Shown: positions 4,954-6,871 of the stretch, piece after piece | Layout: the number at the start of each line of letters is the position of its first letter | Numbering within the stretch: the first letter of the stretch is position 1 | NCBI GenBank assembly: GCA_021849435.1 | Contig: JAJZSX010000129.1 | Span: 1 to 6,871 of the forward strand | Source of the DNA: Actinomycetes bacterium | GTDB lineage: Bacteria; Actinomycetota; Acidimicrobiia; Acidimicrobiales; RAAP-2 | DNA length: 6,871 nucleotides | Direction of reading: 5' to 3' | The notes under the pieces: generated by a model | Told to the model about the DNA's origin: nothing | What the model saw: the letters and a program-made list of their open reading frames with translations, nothing else | The model's database searches: none | Translations under genes and position numbers: made by a program

Positions 4954-5928
4954 TTGTCTTCGCTTTTGTTCAGCACCTCTGTAGCTGCCGCCTTCCTCGC
5001 GGGTGTCGTCGCGCTCTTCGCGCCGTGCTGCGTATCGGTCATGCTCCCCGCCTACCTCGCTACGGGAATACACCGTCGTCGAGGACTGATCACAATGACC
5101 TTCATCTTCGCCGCCGGAGTGGCCGCAGTGATCTTGCCCCTAGCCGCGGGAGCGAGCACTTTAAGCCGGCTCATCAACGGCGAGCACGCCATTGTCTATT
5201 CAGCGATGGCGGTCGTAATGATCACAATGGGTATCGCCATGGTCGCCGGCCTGCGTCTGCCGATACCAATGCTCGGGGGTAGGGTTCGCCAAGGACGCGG
5301 CCCTGGTGCGGCATTCGTCTTGGGTACGTTCTCGGGCGTGGCGACTGCATGCTGCGCCCCGGTGCTGGCTGGTGTCGTGGCGCTCTCGGGTGCTGCGGGC
5401 AGTTTCTTCACCGCCATGGTGCTCGGAGTGGCGTACGTGTTCGGGATGGTGGCACCGCTGTTCGTCATAGCCCTCGTGTGGGACGGCCGGGAACTCGGGG
5501 CGACCCGCTGGCTCACTGGTCGCAGCATCCACTTGCGTCTCGCACGTCACGCTCGGAACGTATCGCTGTCGAGTTTCGTCGGCGGCTTGCTCCTCGTCGC
5601 CATGGGAACGTTGGTCGGGGTGCTGGCGTACACCGGACCCGACATGGCTTCTCGGGGATGGCAGGTCACGGTATCCGGCGACGCCCAACATTACGCACAT
5701 GTGGTCACTGCCTGGCTCGGGCAACTGCCCGGTTGGATCACCGCCGTTGCGGTGTTCGCCGCTCTCGGCACCTTGGCGGTCGTGGCCGTTCGTCAAGTCG
5801 CTGACCATGCGGCACCAGACCCGTCCACCGACCCGCTACCAAACGACCATTGTTTTACGTCGTATAAGTCCACTGAAGAAGCGACTGACGACTCCCGGAT
5901 GTCAATCGAGCGAAAGCACAAACAATGA
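4954..5928 (+). CDS. CcdA/DsbD-type membrane thiol-electron transporter (324 aa)
   Basis: This family passes electrons from cytosolic thioredoxin across the membrane to extracytoplasmic thiol proteins. About seven TM helices are predicted (roughly 7-35, 44-66, 80-101, 117-145, 150-176, 207-226, 260-280). The two redox sites are FAPCCVSVMLP (22-32) in TM1 and GTFSGVATACCAPVLAG (124-140) in TM4, matching the Cys-Pro environments of DsbD-beta/CcdA. Both carry an extra neighbouring Cys (C25-C26, C133-C134), which could modify redox behaviour or bind a soft metal. It is longer than minimal CcdA (often about 240 aa) because of a loop at 226-258 and a polar C-terminal tail (about 284-324) with H299-C300. 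The TTG start has GAAGGA at 4943-4948; no better start keeps TM1. The stop overlaps the redoxin start (ATGA). It is the first gene of an operon behind operator site 2. A transporter role for something other than electrons cannot be excluded. Confidence 0.87.
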   Translation: MSSLLFSTSVAAAFLAGVVALFAPCCVSVMLPAYLATGIHRRRGLITMTFIFAAGVAAVILPLAAGASTLSRLINGEHAIVYSAMAVVMITMGIAMVAGLRLPIPMLGGRVRQGRGPGAAFVLGTFSGVATACCAPVLAGVVALSGAAGSFFTAMVLGVAYVFGMVAPLFVIALVWDGRELGATRWLTGRSIHLRLARHARNVSLSSFVGGLLLVAMGTLVGVLAYTGPDMASRGWQVTVSGDAQHYAHVVTAWLGQLPGWITAVAVFAALGTLAVVAVRQVADHAAPDPSTDPLPNDHCFTSYKSTEEATDDSRMSIERKHKQ

Positions 5929-6671
5929 CATCACGAGCCAGGAGTCGTACCGGTTCGCGCTCAACGACCCGAAATACCCCGCTTGCCAAACGCAGTACTG
6001 ACCAAACCCCACGTTCGCGTCAGTCCGGGACTGTTCGAGCTCGCAATGCTCGACGACGCACCATCTGGGTCCGCACTGGCATCAGTGTGGCGACCGGTAT
6101 CGCTCTCCTTTTAGTGATCTTTCTCACGAGCGGGCACGTAACTTCGAAATCCTCAAGCGCCTACCCGTATCAGGTCGGGCGACCCGGACCGGGTTCGCTC
6201 GCTCCGAACTTCACGTTGCCGTCAAACGGTGGGGGGCATTTCAGCCTCGCCGCCCAGCGAGGAAGAACCGTTCTGCTCTTTTTTCAGGAAGGCATCGACT
6301 GCCAACCATGCTGGACTCAGCTCCAGGCGATCCAGGCTCACATGACTGCCTTTCACCGCGCGGGCATCAGTGAAGTTGTGAGTATCACCACCAACCCTGT
6401 GGGCGCTCTCCAACAAGCGGCTACCACGTACGGCACCACGATCCCGGTACTCTCCGACTCGAATTTCGCAGTGTCCCGGGCCTACCACGCCAACCATTAC
6501 GGAATGATGGGTGCCAGTGCCGACGGCCACTCTTTCGTCGTCGTTGGACCGGGTGGCGACATCCTCTGGCGGGCCGACTACGGAGGTGCGCCCAACTACA
6601 CAATGTACGTACCCGTTAGCGCACTGCTTCACCAGATGGAAACCGGGATGGCCCGAGTGAGGCGTGCGTGA
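5925..6671 (+). CDS. Membrane-anchored TlpA/redoxin-like thiol protein (248 aa)
   Basis: The first 47 residues are very basic (R/S/T-rich) and cytoplasmic. A TM anchor spans about 48-68 (IWVRTGISVATGIALLLVIFL), and the rest should lie outside the membrane. Residues 85-245 form an AhpC/TSA-TlpA type thioredoxin fold. PGSLAPNFTLPSNGG (89-103) is the family entry, TVLLFFQEGIDCQPCW (115-130) carries the CQPC active site (C126, C129), TIPVLSDSN (172-180) precedes the acidic turn, and SFVVVGPGGDILWRADYGG (203-221) is the closing beta-hairpin. Its likely role is to accept electrons from the CcdA-like protein and reduce an extracytoplasmic substrate such as a metal-bound or oxidised thiol protein. 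The ATG overlaps the upstream stop, and its own stop overlaps the next start. The basic N-tail is unusually long for a TlpA and may be over-called: there is no good internal start, but GTG codons at V37 and V49 would shorten it. Confidence 0.88.
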   Translation: MTSRARSRTGSRSTTRNTPLAKRSTDQTPRSRQSGTVRARNARRRTIWVRTGISVATGIALLLVIFLTSGHVTSKSSSAYPYQVGRPGPGSLAPNFTLPSNGGGHFSLAAQRGRTVLLFFQEGIDCQPCWTQLQAIQAHMTAFHRAGISEVVSITTNPVGALQQAATTYGTTIPVLSDSNFAVSRAYHANHYGMMGASADGHSFVVVGPGGDILWRADYGGAPNYTMYVPVSALLHQMETGMARVRRA

Positions 6672-6871
6672 GGCGCATTACACTTCTCACGAAGTCCGAC
6701 TGCCCCCTCTGCGATCAGGCCAAAGACGTGCTGGCGCGTCTCGAAGCGGAGATTCCCCTTTCGGTCGAAACAATTTCGTTGGAATCGGAGGAGGGTTACC
6801 GACTTGCCGAGCAGTGCAACCTGCTCTTCCCGCCCGGACTACTCATCGACGGCCAACCCTTCAGATCGGAA
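6668..6871 (+). CDS. Glutaredoxin-like protein, 3' end beyond window (68+ aa)
   Basis: This is a small cytosolic thioredoxin-fold protein, open to the window edge. Translation from the GTG at 6668 gives MRRITLLTKSDCPLCDQAKD at the N-terminus. The first strand (ITLLTK) leads directly into CPLC (C12, C15) at the start of helix 1, as in glutaredoxins. Residues 53-62 (LFPPGLLIDG) hold the expected cis-Pro loop before strand 3 and the IDG turn. A further Cys lies at 50. The visible part is most of a typical 75-90 residue protein. The GTG overlaps the redoxin stop as GTGA, so it is the third coupled gene of this operon. It could supply electrons to the CcdA-like carrier from the cytosol, or recycle thiols or bound metal there; the sequence does not decide. 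Confidence 0.85.
   Translation, partial: MRRITLLTKSDCPLCDQAKDVLARLEAEIPLSVETISLESEEGYRLAEQCNLLFPPGLLIDGQPFRSE

Noticed and set aside
4171..5808. Long minus-strand frames opposite the M56 gene and the ccdA-like gene
   Set aside because: They are Arg/His/Gly-rich antisense shadows without domains, opposite well-supported genes.

Overview
The window looks like accessory DNA from a high-GC actinobacterium. The evidence is GC-rich codon use, GTG and TTG starts, and 4-bp stop/start overlaps. The Nudix and HD proteins at the left resemble those I know from actinomycete genomes and their integrative elements. I cannot name the genus. Nothing here looks like an rRNA, tRNA or CRISPR array.

Left part (1-1257): a Nudix hydrolase (+) and an HD-domain phosphohydrolase (-) face each other, and their stop codons overlap. 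Middle part (1258-2396): the 5' part of a group II intron lies on the minus strand. It comprises about 515 nt of ribozyme followed by a reverse-transcriptase/maturase ORF that loses family similarity before its catalytic YxDD region. The intron is therefore a dead relic. A perfect 13-bp hairpin lies just beyond the broken end.

Right part (about 2469-6871): this looks like one regulated stress module on the plus strand. First come two small, translationally coupled single-TM proteins (2512-2999). After a 362-nt gap comes a BlaI/MecI-type winged-helix repressor (3362-3748), coupled to an M56 (BlaR1-like) membrane metalloprotease (3745-4770). That protease has no penicillin-binding sensor domain, only a short Cys/His-containing tail. 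Then comes a three-gene coupled operon: a CcdA/DsbD-type membrane thiol-electron carrier with two CC pairs, a membrane-anchored TlpA-like redoxin with CQPC, and a glutaredoxin-like protein with CPLC that runs off the window.

The most informative observation is non-coding. The promoter of the small-protein pair and the promoter of the ccdA operon share an identical 12-mer, TTGCTACTATCT. Both also carry TACTA...TAGTA dyads overlapping an extended -10: one dyad at the first promoter, two overlapping dyads at the second. These are plausible operators for the BlaI-like repressor encoded between them. The proposed model is that the M56 protein senses an envelope signal (perhaps metal or thiol/redox stress rather than beta-lactam) and inactivates the repressor. 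This would release the two small membrane proteins and a transmembrane thiol relay. The architecture is read from the sequence; the signal and the target are inference.
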